Source: SKVR01 sp046291875 (lineage in GTDB: Bacteria; Bacteroidota; Bacteroidia; Bacteroidales; UBA7960). Taken from it: a stretch of 64,000 bases of DNA. The position numbers were made by a program, and so were the translations under genes. Of this stretch, positions 16,023-24,474 are shown piece after piece. The number at the start of each line of letters is the position of its first letter. Position 1 is the stretch's first letter. The DNA is taken from the NCBI GenBank assembly GCA_046291875.1, contig JBKBSF010000017.1, forward strand, positions 1 to 64,000, given 5' to 3'. Under the pieces are notes generated by a model. The model saw nothing but the letters and a program-made list of their open reading frames with translations, was not told where the DNA came from and ran no database searches.

Positions 16023-17132
16023 TCAGTGCCGCTTCCCTTTAAGACCGTAAGCTTCAAGAATAGCATAAATATCTTTTTCAAACTTTTCTCTTACTGTTTG
16101 CTCTGCCTGGAGCTGTTCACGGTAAATCTCAATTTGTTTTTCAAGCTTTTCTGCCCGTTTATCATCGGTTTGTGCACGGGTGGATTGCATGAGTGAACCC
16201 TGGGCAATCTTCAATTGGCGCATGAGTTCCTGTTTGTGAGATTTTGCCTCTTCGGCCTCCTGCTTCACCGATGAGATCTCTTCAATGAGGTTTTTTTCTG
16301 CTTGTATGGTCTTTTCCAGTTCCTGGCTTAGTATCTTGTTTTTGTCAGTCAGGTCTTCCAGCATGGCACGTGCTTCAGTAAGCTGGTGTTCCAGCACCAG
16401 TCGCTCCGGGTCGTCCTTTTCCATGTGTTGAAGCGGAGAAGATGGGCGGTTTGCTTCAAGAGTTTGTAATTGATCTTCAAGCTTTTGTTTTTCGCTTTTC
16501 AGCCCAATGATACGGATATGATTTTCGCGTGCCTGGCTTTCCAGTTCTGCAACACGTCCTCTAAGCTGCTCTGCTTCCTGCAACGAGGAGAGATCTGCTG
16601 CCTGCTGTTCTGAAGGTTTTTCGTCGGAAGCCGACCTGGAAGCAGGTTGGTGTGCTGCACGATCTGCTTCCTGGATCCGGGATTTCAGTTTTCGGTTTCT
16701 TACAGAATATACTGTGGTCAGGCTGAGAAACAGTACAACCAGCAAAAACAAAGTACCACTAACGCCATAAAACAGTCTTTGCTGGTCAGTCAGCTCTTTA
16801 TTTGCGCGTGAAGCCTCCTTTTCGGCATCCAGCTGGCGCAATTGAGCTTCCTGAAGCGATTGCTTCAATAAAAGATTCTCCTGTTGCAATGCTTGCAAAT
16901 GCATTTTCAGCAACACATCGTCTGTTTCTATAATCTGGTTTTGAAGGTAAAATATCCTTCGTTCGGTATCTGGCGAAGCTCTTGGACTTGAAATGATTTC
17001 GCGGTATTGATCTACAAGGGAAGCCCTTGTATCCAGCAAAGAATCAAGGGAGTTATTGCTTTCCAGTGAGACCGGAAACAGCAGGAAAACAGAAAGGATA
17101 ATACTTTTGATGGTTTTTTTATTTCTATCCAT
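16023..17132 (-). CDS. Coiled-coil membrane protein of unknown function
   Basis: Starting at MDRNKKTIK (17132), the 369-residue protein has a hydrophobic signal segment (about 8-22), a helical charged stretch, one transmembrane segment (about 120-145, SGTLFLLVVLFLSLTTVYSV) and then a long cytoplasmic or periplasmic coiled coil (about 190-350) rich in Glu, Gln, Lys and Leu heptads. No catalytic motif is visible and I do not recognise a family. It is transcribed alone, opposite to both neighbours. A structural or scaffold role is possible but unsupported. Confidence 0.65.
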   Translation of the reverse strand: MDRNKKTIKSIILSVFLLFPVSLESNNSLDSLLDTRASLVDQYREIISSPRASPDTERRIFYLQNQIIETDDVLLKMHLQALQQENLLLKQSLQEAQLRQLDAEKEASRANKELTDQQRLFYGVSGTLFLLVVLFLSLTTVYSVRNRKLKSRIQEADRAAHQPASRSASDEKPSEQQAADLSSLQEAEQLRGRVAELESQARENHIRIIGLKSEKQKLEDQLQTLEANRPSSPLQHMEKDDPERLVLEHQLTEARAMLEDLTDKNKILSQELEKTIQAEKNLIEEISSVKQEAEEAKSHKQELMRQLKIAQGSLMQSTRAQTDDKRAEKLEKQIEIYREQLQAEQTVREKFEKDIYAILEAYGLKGKRH

Positions 17133-17243
17133 GTTGGTTATGGTTAATTTTATTCCTTCAATCACGGGTTAGCCAACGGCTGGTATCGCATCATACGTTC
17201 GAACCAAATAATTTCTACCAATGTACTAAAAAAAACGATACAA

Positions 17244-17873
17244 ATGGATAATTTTATCAGTGAGCTTGCCAGGTGCCTGCGTCAGGAGCTTCCCGGAATG
17301 TCGGCTCACCTGGGCATGGCACCTCCCCATAGAAAAACCGAACTTCAGGATCTGGCATTACGCAAAGATGCTACCCGCAGCAGTGTACTGATCCTTTTTT
17401 ATACCAGAGACAATCAGCCTTATGTTGTTTTTATCAAACGACCCGAATACAACGGAGTGCATAGTGGGCAGATTGCCTTTCCGGGGGGGCGATGGGAAAA
17501 ATCCGACAAAAGCCTTTATCATACCGCTTTGCGTGAAAGCAATGAAGAAATTGGCTTGCAAACCCATGCTGTTGAGTACCTGGGTAAACTTTCTGATCTG
17601 TATGTGCCTCCAAGCAACTACCTCATAAGTCCGTTCGTAGGGTTTTACAAAGGTAACCCCAACTTTGTGCCCGATCCCAAAGAGGTTGCCCGTATTCTGG
17701 AGATTCCCTTCAATTTCTTCCTTCAACCCAATGCCATTCGGGATACTACCATCGTGCTTTCCAGCGACTTTCGGCTCGATTGTCCTGCTTTTGTATTTGA
17801 GCAGGAAACCATCTGGGGAGCTACTGCCATGATACTCCATGAGTTAATAGTACTGTGGAAAACTATTGTTTAA
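17244..17873 (+). CDS. Nudix hydrolase, CoA pyrophosphatase type
   Basis: The 209-residue protein has the CoA-pyrophosphatase signature before the Nudix box (VVFIKRPEYNGVHSGQIAFPGG) and a full Nudix box (GGRWE through RESNEEIGL), which binds Mg2+ or Mn2+. Proteins with both motifs cleave CoA and its derivatives to phosphopantetheine and 3',5'-ADP. Length matches the family. It is probably monocistronic. Specificity for oxidised or acyl CoA cannot be read from sequence. Confidence 0.88.
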   Translation: MDNFISELARCLRQELPGMSAHLGMAPPHRKTELQDLALRKDATRSSVLILFYTRDNQPYVVFIKRPEYNGVHSGQIAFPGGRWEKSDKSLYHTALRESNEEIGLQTHAVEYLGKLSDLYVPPSNYLISPFVGFYKGNPNFVPDPKEVARILEIPFNFFLQPNAIRDTTIVLSSDFRLDCPAFVFEQETIWGATAMILHELIVLWKTIV

Positions 17874-17915
17874 TAACAGGTGTTTTTACCGGGTATGCAG
17901 GTGGTATTTAAGATG

Positions 17916-17923
17916 TATTTTTG
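17916..17923 (+). promoter_or_regulatory. Promoter -7 element for the YfiR-family gene
   Basis: TATTTTTG (TAnnTTTG). The RNA would start near 17930, which argues against translation from the in-frame position 17921 and for the ATG at 18047. Confidence 0.55.
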
Positions 17924-18046
17924 GTTAAGTTTTTGTTAACTAACCGGTTCAAAATCAATTTATCGACAAAAGGAACGAGCTGGTGGTTGAAAAAGGCAAA
18001 ACGAACAAGAAAGAAAGAGCATATACAATCCAAAAAACATCTACCA

Positions 18047-18571
18047 ATGAAGAAAATTTATAGTCTTTTTGTGTTATTTACCTTGCTTCTGATTAGCGGA
18101 GCAAACACGCAGGCACAGTCTGATTTCCGCATGCAATCGGTATTTTTGTACAATTTCACCCGACTGGTAGCCTGGCCTGCCGATTATCAGACCGGCGATT
18201 TTGTGGTTGCTGTTTATGGAAACTCACCTATGTTTCAAGAGGTGCAAGAGATGGCCAATACCAAAAGGGCCGGAAATCAAACCATCGTAGCCCGTAATTT
18301 CAGCTCTGTAGAGGATATCTCACGTTGTCATATCCTGTATGTACCTTCCAACCAGAGCCGCCGGATAGAGGAAATCGTAAATCACCTCAGGGCGCGTAAT
18401 ATCAGTGCGTTGGTGGTTACAGATTCTCGCAATGCCATCCGCAGTGGTGCCGTTATCAATTTTACCGTTGTTGATAACCGCCAGCGATTTGAGCTTAGCC
18501 AGGAAAATGCAAGAGCCATGGGACTTACTCCAGGGGGTGAGATTGCAAGGCTGGCAATACTGGCAGATTAG
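18047..18571 (+). CDS. YfiR/HmsC-family (DUF4154) periplasmic protein
   Basis: After a signal peptide (MKKIYSLFVLFTLLL to about AQS), the mature part of about 150 residues has the family features: FRMQSVFLYNFTRLVAWPAD near the start, VVAVYGNSPMF, a HILYVPSNQS strand, ALVVTDSRNA and the ending LTPGGEIARLAILAD. In Pseudomonas and Yersinia, YfiR/HmsC proteins restrain a membrane diguanylate cyclase from the periplasm. No GGDEF protein is present here; instead two HAMP-GAF-PAS membrane proteins follow. ATG at 18047 was chosen because it starts a clean signal peptide. Partnership with the downstream sensor is inference. Confidence 0.82.
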   Translation: MKKIYSLFVLFTLLLISGANTQAQSDFRMQSVFLYNFTRLVAWPADYQTGDFVVAVYGNSPMFQEVQEMANTKRAGNQTIVARNFSSVEDISRCHILYVPSNQSRRIEEIVNHLRARNISALVVTDSRNAIRSGAVINFTVVDNRQRFELSQENARAMGLTPGGEIARLAILAD

Positions 18572-18579
18572 GGTTTCAC

Positions 18580-18603
18580 GCCCCTGCCAGGGGCATTTTT
18601 TTT
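18580..18603 (+). terminator. Rho-independent terminator
   Basis: GCCCCT (18580-18585) and AGGGGC (18589-18594) with a 3-base loop, followed by A and eight Ts. It separates the YfiR-family gene from the sensor gene. Confidence 0.75.
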
Positions 18604-18617
18604 ACGCTGATATAAAG

Positions 18618-18625
18618 TAATTTTG
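18618..18625 (+). promoter_or_regulatory. Promoter -7 element for the first sensor gene
   Basis: TAATTTTG (TAnnTTTG) lies 188 bases before the ATG at 18813, leaving a leader of about 180 bases in which I see no clear structure. Confidence 0.5.
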
Positions 18626-18812
18626 TACTTTTAGGCTGTAAAGCGAAAGTGAATACTCCTTTGCTTTATTGTATCTCAGGACCAATCGTTGCATTGATCC
18701 GGATACATTAAAGCAATTTTTCTGTTAAAAGGATTTTGTATCCTAAGCCTTCTGTCGGCAAGGATTAGAATAAGAGTAGAGCAACAAGAGAAGTTAACTA
18801 AATCTATTAAAG

Positions 18813-20747
18813 ATGAAACTCACCATAGGGAAAAAACTAAGTATTGGATTTACCATTTTGATTGTGTTTTTTCTGGTTGTCATTGGCGTGGTCTATTACA
18901 CCCTGAGCCAGATTCAAACTGTAAACAACAGAAACAGCAACGTATATGTGCCATCCATGCGCTTGCTTATGGAGTTCAACAACCTGATTGTAGAATCAGA
19001 AAAACTCATTGGCACCTGGATTTTCATTCAAAGCTATGATGATACGCCCGACAAAAACAGATTAAGGGAGCTTATCAATACAGATTACCCCCAGTTGAGA
19101 GCAGAACTGCAGGAGGTTGCCGTACATTATGATCAGGAAGCACAGGACGCATTGTTTGAGGTTTTTAGAATGGTGGACGAACTGATCATTACCTATCGGT
19201 TTGTTATGGATGAACTGAGCGATTTCTTCAGTTACGACGATCCTATGGTGCTTTTCGAAATACGCCCCATGATGGAACCCGGCGGAAGTATTGTAAGAAA
19301 TACTGCCCAGATTTCCACCCAACTTGATGCTCAGATACAATCCATTCAGGAAGTGGTAAATGCCAGTCAGGGCAATATGCAAAATATCCTTGAACGCTTC
19401 AGACGGTTTAGTGTGATTTTTGGCATAATCATTTTGTTGAGCGGTATTATTATCGCGTCAATTTTTGTACGTATGATCACCCGGCCGGTTATTTCTTTGC
19501 GTAATGTGCTTAATATGATGGGACAGGGTAAATTGCCGGAAGAGAAAATCAAAAGCTCTGATGATGAAATTGGTGATATGACCAAAGCACTCGATTTCCT
19601 TATCAAGGGTTTGAAAGATAAGGCTGAATTTGCCACTGAAATCGGAAAAGGTAATTTTGAACACACCTATGACCCCTCCAGTGAGGAAGACACTTTGGGG
19701 ATCTCCCTTATCGAGATGCGCGAAAGTCTCCGAAAAGCAAAAGATGAGGAAGACAAACGCAGGGTAGAGGATACCAAACGCAACTGGGCTACCCAGGGTG
19801 TTGCACGCTTTGCTGAATTGCTGCGGCAAAACAATGACAATATGCAGGAGCTTTCCTTCAATATAGTGAAGAACCTGGTAAAATACCTTGAAGCCAACCA
19901 GGGGGGTGTATTTATTCTTAATGATGAAGAACAGGAGCCCTTTGTTGAATTGTCTGCATGTTATGCATACGAAAGGAGGAAGTTTCTCCAAAAGAAAATC
20001 ATGAAAGGCGAAGGTCTGGTAGGAACCTGTCTGCAGGAAGGAGAAACTATCTTCCTTACTGAGGTCCCCAATAGCTATATTTCCATAACTTCCGGACTGG
20101 GTGATTCCAACCCCCGTTGTATCCTTATTGTGCCTCTGAAGCTCAACGACCAGATCTTTGGAGTGATTGAGATTGCTTCATTCAAGGTAATGGAACCCTA
20201 CCAGATAGAGTTTGTGGAGAAGGTTGCCGAATCCATCGCTTCTACCATCTCTACAGTGAAAATCAACATACGCACCACTGAGTTGTTGCATCAATCGCAG
20301 GAGCAAAGTGAAGAGATGAGAGCCCAGGAGGAGGAAATGCGCCAGAATATGGAAGAGATGCATGCCACCCAGGAAGAAATGGAACGTAAGGAGATTGAAA
20401 GCCAGGGATTTTACCAGGCTATCAATGAGACCATTGCCTTTGCTGAAATTTCAGTGGATGGAAAGTTGAAGCGTTTTAACCCCGTGTTCTGTCAGCTAAC
20501 ACAATACTCTGAGTTTGATGCAGAAGGAACCTCTTTCTTTAAGCTCTTCGACAAAGCCCACCTCGAAGCCCAGGGAATGAGTTCGATACTCGATAGTATT
20601 GCAGAAGGGAATGCCCTTGCAGGCGAATTTAAACTCACCAAACCCAATGGTTCCTCTTTAAAGGTTAAAGGAGGTTTCAAGCCCATCCTAAATAAATACG
20701 GGGCTCCCACCAAAATCCTTTTCGTGGTCAGTGAAGTCATTGACTGA
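18813..20747 (+). CDS. Membrane sensor: four-helix-type periplasmic domain, HAMP, GAF, coiled coil, PAS; no output domain
   Basis: The 644-residue protein has TM1 (about 8-30), a helical periplasmic domain (31-195) and TM2 (about 198-220). HAMP follows (ITRPVISLRNVLNMMGQGKLP), then linker helices with a second HAMP-like stretch, a GAF domain (about 337-486), a Met/Glu-rich coiled coil (EEMRAQEEEMRQNMEEM, about 495-530) and a terminal PAS domain ending at VSEVID. I find no histidine kinase, GGDEF, EAL, cyclase, phosphatase or methyl-accepting output. From the HAMP onward it is strongly similar to the next gene. It presumably signals by protein contact. The neighbouring YfiR-family gene suggests, but does not prove, a shared pathway. 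Confidence 0.85.
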   Translation: MKLTIGKKLSIGFTILIVFFLVVIGVVYYTLSQIQTVNNRNSNVYVPSMRLLMEFNNLIVESEKLIGTWIFIQSYDDTPDKNRLRELINTDYPQLRAELQEVAVHYDQEAQDALFEVFRMVDELIITYRFVMDELSDFFSYDDPMVLFEIRPMMEPGGSIVRNTAQISTQLDAQIQSIQEVVNASQGNMQNILERFRRFSVIFGIIILLSGIIIASIFVRMITRPVISLRNVLNMMGQGKLPEEKIKSSDDEIGDMTKALDFLIKGLKDKAEFATEIGKGNFEHTYDPSSEEDTLGISLIEMRESLRKAKDEEDKRRVEDTKRNWATQGVARFAELLRQNNDNMQELSFNIVKNLVKYLEANQGGVFILNDEEQEPFVELSACYAYERRKFLQKKIMKGEGLVGTCLQEGETIFLTEVPNSYISITSGLGDSNPRCILIVPLKLNDQIFGVIEIASFKVMEPYQIEFVEKVAESIASTISTVKINIRTTELLHQSQEQSEEMRAQEEEMRQNMEEMHATQEEMERKEIESQGFYQAINETIAFAEISVDGKLKRFNPVFCQLTQYSEFDAEGTSFFKLFDKAHLEAQGMSSILDSIAEGNALAGEFKLTKPNGSSLKVKGGFKPILNKYGAPTKILFVVSEVID

Positions 20748-20756
20748 TGATACAGA

Positions 20757-20793
20757 GCCAGGTACCTGCCCAGGCAGATACCTGGCTTTTTTT
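20757..20793 (+). terminator. Rho-independent terminator between the two sensor genes
   Basis: GCCAGGTA (20757-20764) pairs with TACCTGGC (20779-20786), with an inner CCTGCC/GGCAG stem, then seven Ts. The two paralogous genes are therefore probably separate transcripts. Confidence 0.88.
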
Positions 20794-20817
20794 CAAACCT
20801 AATACTTCCTCCCAGGT

Positions 20818-23148
20818 ATGAAGGCATTTAAAAATCTGCGCATACGACAAAAAATGCTCCTGCTGATACTTTCGGTTACAGGAGTGATTTACATCGGTTC
20901 TTTGGCTTACATTATCCTGACAGTCAGGACTAAAACCTTTGAGCAGGCAGAGCAGATTACCATTGCCCAAACCCGGGCCTATGCAAATCTTATTCAGGCA
21001 GATATCAACCACGATTTTGATCTTTCCAGAGGATTGGGCTGGGCATTGAAGAATTTTCAAAAATTCCCCCCCGAAGAGTTTGACAATATTGTGAGACCCA
21101 TCCTTCGTGAATACCTTGAGCGCAACCCTAACTTTTACAGTGTATGGGTAAGTTTTGAGCTCAATGCTCTTGATCCATATTACCCTTATCCCTACGGGAG
21201 AGTGCGCTATACGTATGTGAGGCAAAATGGAAATATAATTTTTCAGCAAGACACCCTCAATCTGCATGGCGACGATATAGGCAGCCTATACTGGCAGATC
21301 AAGCAGGATAAGCAGGAAACCATAACCGAACCTTATTGGTACAGCTACACAGGCAACCCTGAAGACAGGGTACTGGAAGTAAGCCCTTGTATACCCCTCA
21401 TTGTGAATGGTCAGTTTGTCGGGCTTGCCGGTACAGATATACTTCTCGACCGCTTCCAGCAGATCATTACCGATGTAAATCCCTTTGGGGTGGGTTATGC
21501 ATTGTTGTTTTCCAATAACAGCAGTTACCTTGCTTATTCCGACGAATCTGCCCTGGGGCAAAAATTCTCTGATCTGAGGCCTGAATATGACCAGCAATAT
21601 GGGGTTTCTGAGCGAATTCGAAAGGGAGAATTCTTCTCTCACTATTTTTTCAACCTGATACTTCAGCAAAGGTCATTTATTGCTTATGCACCTATTGAGA
21701 TTGGCAATACGGATACTCCGTGGTCCATGGCGGTTGTTATTCCAGCCAGCTTTATTACAGATGATGCCAATCGGCTCCTCAGAAACTCACTGATCGTTGC
21801 TTTGCTGGGGTTGATTGTTTTGTATTATGTAATATATCTCATAGCTACCAGTATTGCAAAACCCCTTGTTAATACGATAGACACACTTGACACCCTTGCC
21901 TCAGGCGATTTGAAAAATACCCGCACCCTCGAGGTAATCAGCGGCGATGAAACCGGGCAAATGGCACAGGCACTTAACCGCCTGCTCCAGGGGTTGAAAA
22001 ACACAGCTGGCTTTGCACAGAAGATCGGTGAGGGAAAGCTGGACGAGAACTTTGAGAAACTCAGCCAAAACGATGTGCTGGGAGAGGCCCTTCTGAATAT
22101 GCGCGATAGCCTGGCCCATGCCCAAAAGGAAGAGCTTTTGCGAAAAGCCGAGGATCAGAGAAGAAACTGGTCAAGCCAGGGTTTTACACAGTTTGCCGAT
22201 ATTCTGAGGCAAAACAATGATAACCTTGAAGAGCTGTCCTTTGCACTGATCAAGAACCTGGTGCAATACCTTCAGGCCAACCAGGGTGGAATTTTTGTGC
22301 TCAACGATGAAAACCCTTCCGACATCTTCCTGGAGCTTACTGCTTGCTATGCCTACGACCGGAGAAAATTCCTGCAACGTCGTATTCACATTGGTGAAGG
22401 TTTGCTGGGAGCCTGTTTTCTGGAGAAAAAACATATTTATCTGCGCGACATCCCTCATGACTATCTTCAGATAACCTCGGGATTAGGAGGTGAAAATCCC
22501 TCTACCTTACTGCTGGTTCCCATGATGCTCAATGAAGAGGTATATGGCGTAATTGAGCTGGCCTCCTTCAATACAATGGAAGACTATCAGATTGGGTTTG
22601 TTGAGAAGGTTGCAGAAAGCATTGCCAGCACATTGTCGTCGGTAAAAATCAATCTTCGTACTGCTGCTCTGTTGGAACAATCGCAGCAACAAGCCGAAGA
22701 GATGCGTGCCCAGGAAGAGGAAATGAGGCAGAATATGGAGGAAATGGCTGCCACCCAGGAAGAAATGTCTCGCAAGGACAAAGAGATCAAAGCCCATCTT
22801 GAAACTTCCGAAAGCCTGTTCTGCCTTATGGAATATGATCTGCAAGGAAATATCCTGATGATAAACCGCAATTTTGAACTGGCCTCCGGCTATGCTGCTT
22901 CTGAGATCAAAGGCCTGCATATCAGTATCTTTTTCGATAATCAGAACTGGAAGCAGTCTGAAGCGTATCATCAGTTCTGGGATCAGCTCTATGCCGGCCA
23001 TGATGTTAAGAATACCTTTAAAAGGAGAAAAAAAGACGGTTCCTGGTTTGTGGTAAAAGGAGTGTGGAGGCTGATCTACGATGACTTTGGGCAACCTTTA
23101 AAAGTAGTGGAGATTGCACTGGATATCTCTGCAGAAGCCTCACTATGA
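20818..23148 (+). CDS. Membrane sensor: dCACHE-like domain, HAMP, GAF, coiled coil, PAS; no output domain
   Basis: The 776-residue protein has TM1 (about 13-35), a large periplasmic domain (36-320) of the double-CACHE type (YTYVRQNGNIIF, WSYTGNPEDR-like region, VGLAGTDILLDRFQ) and TM2 (about 325-345). HAMP follows (IAKPLVNTIDTLDTLASGDL), then GAF (about 465-620), the same EEMRAQEEEMRQNMEEM coil and a PAS domain with the C-terminal PAC motif KVVEIALDIS. No enzymatic output domain is visible. The cytoplasmic half parallels the preceding gene almost segment by segment while the periplasmic halves are unrelated, so the pair arose by duplication with exchange of the sensing domain. The ligand may be a small metabolite, as for other dCACHE proteins. 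Confidence 0.86.
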   Translation: MKAFKNLRIRQKMLLLILSVTGVIYIGSLAYIILTVRTKTFEQAEQITIAQTRAYANLIQADINHDFDLSRGLGWALKNFQKFPPEEFDNIVRPILREYLERNPNFYSVWVSFELNALDPYYPYPYGRVRYTYVRQNGNIIFQQDTLNLHGDDIGSLYWQIKQDKQETITEPYWYSYTGNPEDRVLEVSPCIPLIVNGQFVGLAGTDILLDRFQQIITDVNPFGVGYALLFSNNSSYLAYSDESALGQKFSDLRPEYDQQYGVSERIRKGEFFSHYFFNLILQQRSFIAYAPIEIGNTDTPWSMAVVIPASFITDDANRLLRNSLIVALLGLIVLYYVIYLIATSIAKPLVNTIDTLDTLASGDLKNTRTLEVISGDETGQMAQALNRLLQGLKNTAGFAQKIGEGKLDENFEKLSQNDVLGEALLNMRDSLAHAQKEELLRKAEDQRRNWSSQGFTQFADILRQNNDNLEELSFALIKNLVQYLQANQGGIFVLNDENPSDIFLELTACYAYDRRKFLQRRIHIGEGLLGACFLEKKHIYLRDIPHDYLQITSGLGGENPSTLLLVPMMLNEEVYGVIELASFNTMEDYQIGFVEKVAESIASTLSSVKINLRTAALLEQSQQQAEEMRAQEEEMRQNMEEMAATQEEMSRKDKEIKAHLETSESLFCLMEYDLQGNILMINRNFELASGYAASEIKGLHISIFFDNQNWKQSEAYHQFWDQLYAGHDVKNTFKRRKKDGSWFVVKGVWRLIYDDFGQPLKVVEIALDISAEASL

Positions 23149-23207
23149 TCCAATTCCACTGAAGGTAAATATTTTAAGCGGGATGTAAATACTAAGGGCA
23201 GAATGCT

Positions 23208-23215
23208 TAATTTTG
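23208..23215 (+). promoter_or_regulatory. Promoter -7 element
   Basis: TAATTTTG (TAnnTTTG), 98 bases before the ATG of the DUF4878-like lipoprotein gene at 23313. Confidence 0.55.
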
Positions 23216-23312
23216 CACCCATTGTTAAGAAAACAAAAAAAACGAATAAATATTTGTAGTTCAGCGTGCTTCGTTTTTCGGGGCTATTAAAAACCACCTA
23301 AATCAACTAATT

Positions 23313-23756
23313 ATGAAGTCAGTAAAGTTTCTTTTTATTGCAGTTGCAATGCTCTTCGCCTTCCAGGCATGTAAAACCACCGACGGTCCTGAGGCTGTTA
23401 CCGAAAAGTTCATGAATCACCTTATGGCAGGTGAATATGCCAAAGCTTCTGAGTATGGCACCGAATCAACCAAACAGATGATGCAGATGTTTGAAGCATT
23501 GGAATCGCTGGGTGGCGAAAGAATGGCCGATGCCGATGTTAAGCCCGAAAAAATCAAAAACGTAAATTGCGATGTAGACGGTGATACTGCCATCTGTCGT
23601 TTTGAAGAAGAAGGCGAAATGGCTGAACTTAACCTGGTTCGCGTAGATGGCAAATGGCTGGTGGATATGAAAAAAGAAAATCCCTTTGGCGATATGGATA
23701 TGGATTGGGAAGAGGATGCTGAGTGGGAAGATATCGTAATTGAAGAGGAGAACTAA
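23313..23756 (+). CDS. DUF4878-like lipoprotein
   Basis: A lipobox (FQAC, cysteine at about residue 20) marks a 147-residue envelope lipoprotein. The mature region (PEAVTEKFMNHLMAGEYAKASEYGTESTKQMMQ, then CRFEEEGEMAELNLVRVDGKWLVDMKKE) fits the small cone-shaped NTF2/SnoaL-like fold of DUF4878. The C-terminus is strongly acidic (about residues 130-147). The next lipoprotein gene starts 33 bases downstream and is probably cotranscribed. No catalytic role can be assigned. Confidence 0.78.
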   Translation: MKSVKFLFIAVAMLFAFQACKTTDGPEAVTEKFMNHLMAGEYAKASEYGTESTKQMMQMFEALESLGGERMADADVKPEKIKNVNCDVDGDTAICRFEEEGEMAELNLVRVDGKWLVDMKKENPFGDMDMDWEEDAEWEDIVIEEEN

Positions 23757-23788
23757 TCTCTGCTTTTTATCTTTTAAAATAACCGGAT

Positions 23789-24445
23789 ATGCAAACAGGC
23801 AGGTTTTTGCTTTTTTTGATCATTCCGGCATGCATCGCGTTCGGAACGGCTTGCTCTGGCAACTCGTCCGGGCGCGATGCTGTTTTTGCCTACAGGCTCT
23901 CCAGTGAAGAAAAACAATTGCTGCAACAGGGCGATATCATCATGCGTCACGGATATGGCTTTGTGAGCAATACCATTGTAAAAACGCTTGCCGAACCCTA
24001 CGCTCTTTCCCATGCCGGCATTATTGTGATAGATGACAAGGGGCAGATACGTGTAATACACTCTGTATCGCAATCCATTTCCGATTTCGATGGTGTACAG
24101 GAGGTTGATCTGGATACCTTTGTGCGCGACAGCCAACCCAACACTCTTGTGGTTGTGCGTTTCAGGCGTTTTTCAGAAGATACAGAGCATCCGCAATCGG
24201 TAGCCCGGCGGGCCCACTATTACCTTGAACAGAAAATCCCATTCGATTATTCCTTTAGCTTTGCCGACTCTACCCGATTTTTTTGCAGTGAATTGATCGC
24301 AAGAAGCTTATCGGATGTGTTTGGCACGCATATCCTGCAATCTCTCTATCCCCCGGAAATGAGCAGCCTCGAAAAACTGGGTTTTGCAGGTTTTCTTGAT
24401 CCCCGGAAATTTGAGATCATCATCGATCATCAAAACAATCGCTGA
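23789..24445 (+). CDS. YiiX/YebB-like NlpC/P60-superfamily lipoprotein
   Basis: A lipobox (FGTAC, Cys22) anchors a roughly 197-residue mature protein. It has the permuted papain-like layout of the YiiX/YebB group: GDIIMRHG near the start, the histidine in ALSHAGIIV, and the nucleophilic cysteine late in RFFCSELIARSL. Such proteins hydrolyse amide or thioester bonds, possibly in cell wall or lipid substrates. It lies 33 bases after the DUF4878-like gene and converges with the photolyase gene, 29 bases away. Substrate unknown. Confidence 0.82.
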   Translation: MQTGRFLLFLIIPACIAFGTACSGNSSGRDAVFAYRLSSEEKQLLQQGDIIMRHGYGFVSNTIVKTLAEPYALSHAGIIVIDDKGQIRVIHSVSQSISDFDGVQEVDLDTFVRDSQPNTLVVVRFRRFSEDTEHPQSVARRAHYYLEQKIPFDYSFSFADSTRFFCSELIARSLSDVFGTHILQSLYPPEMSSLEKLGFAGFLDPRKFEIIIDHQNNR

Positions 24446-24474
24446 GCCAAAGGGCAGGACAACAAGACTTCCTG

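Noticed and set aside
18813..23148. Calling the two sensors chemoreceptors or histidine kinases
   Set aside because: The Met/Glu-rich coil resembles a signalling helix, but there is no methyl-accepting hairpin tip, no H-box and no ATP-binding N/G boxes.
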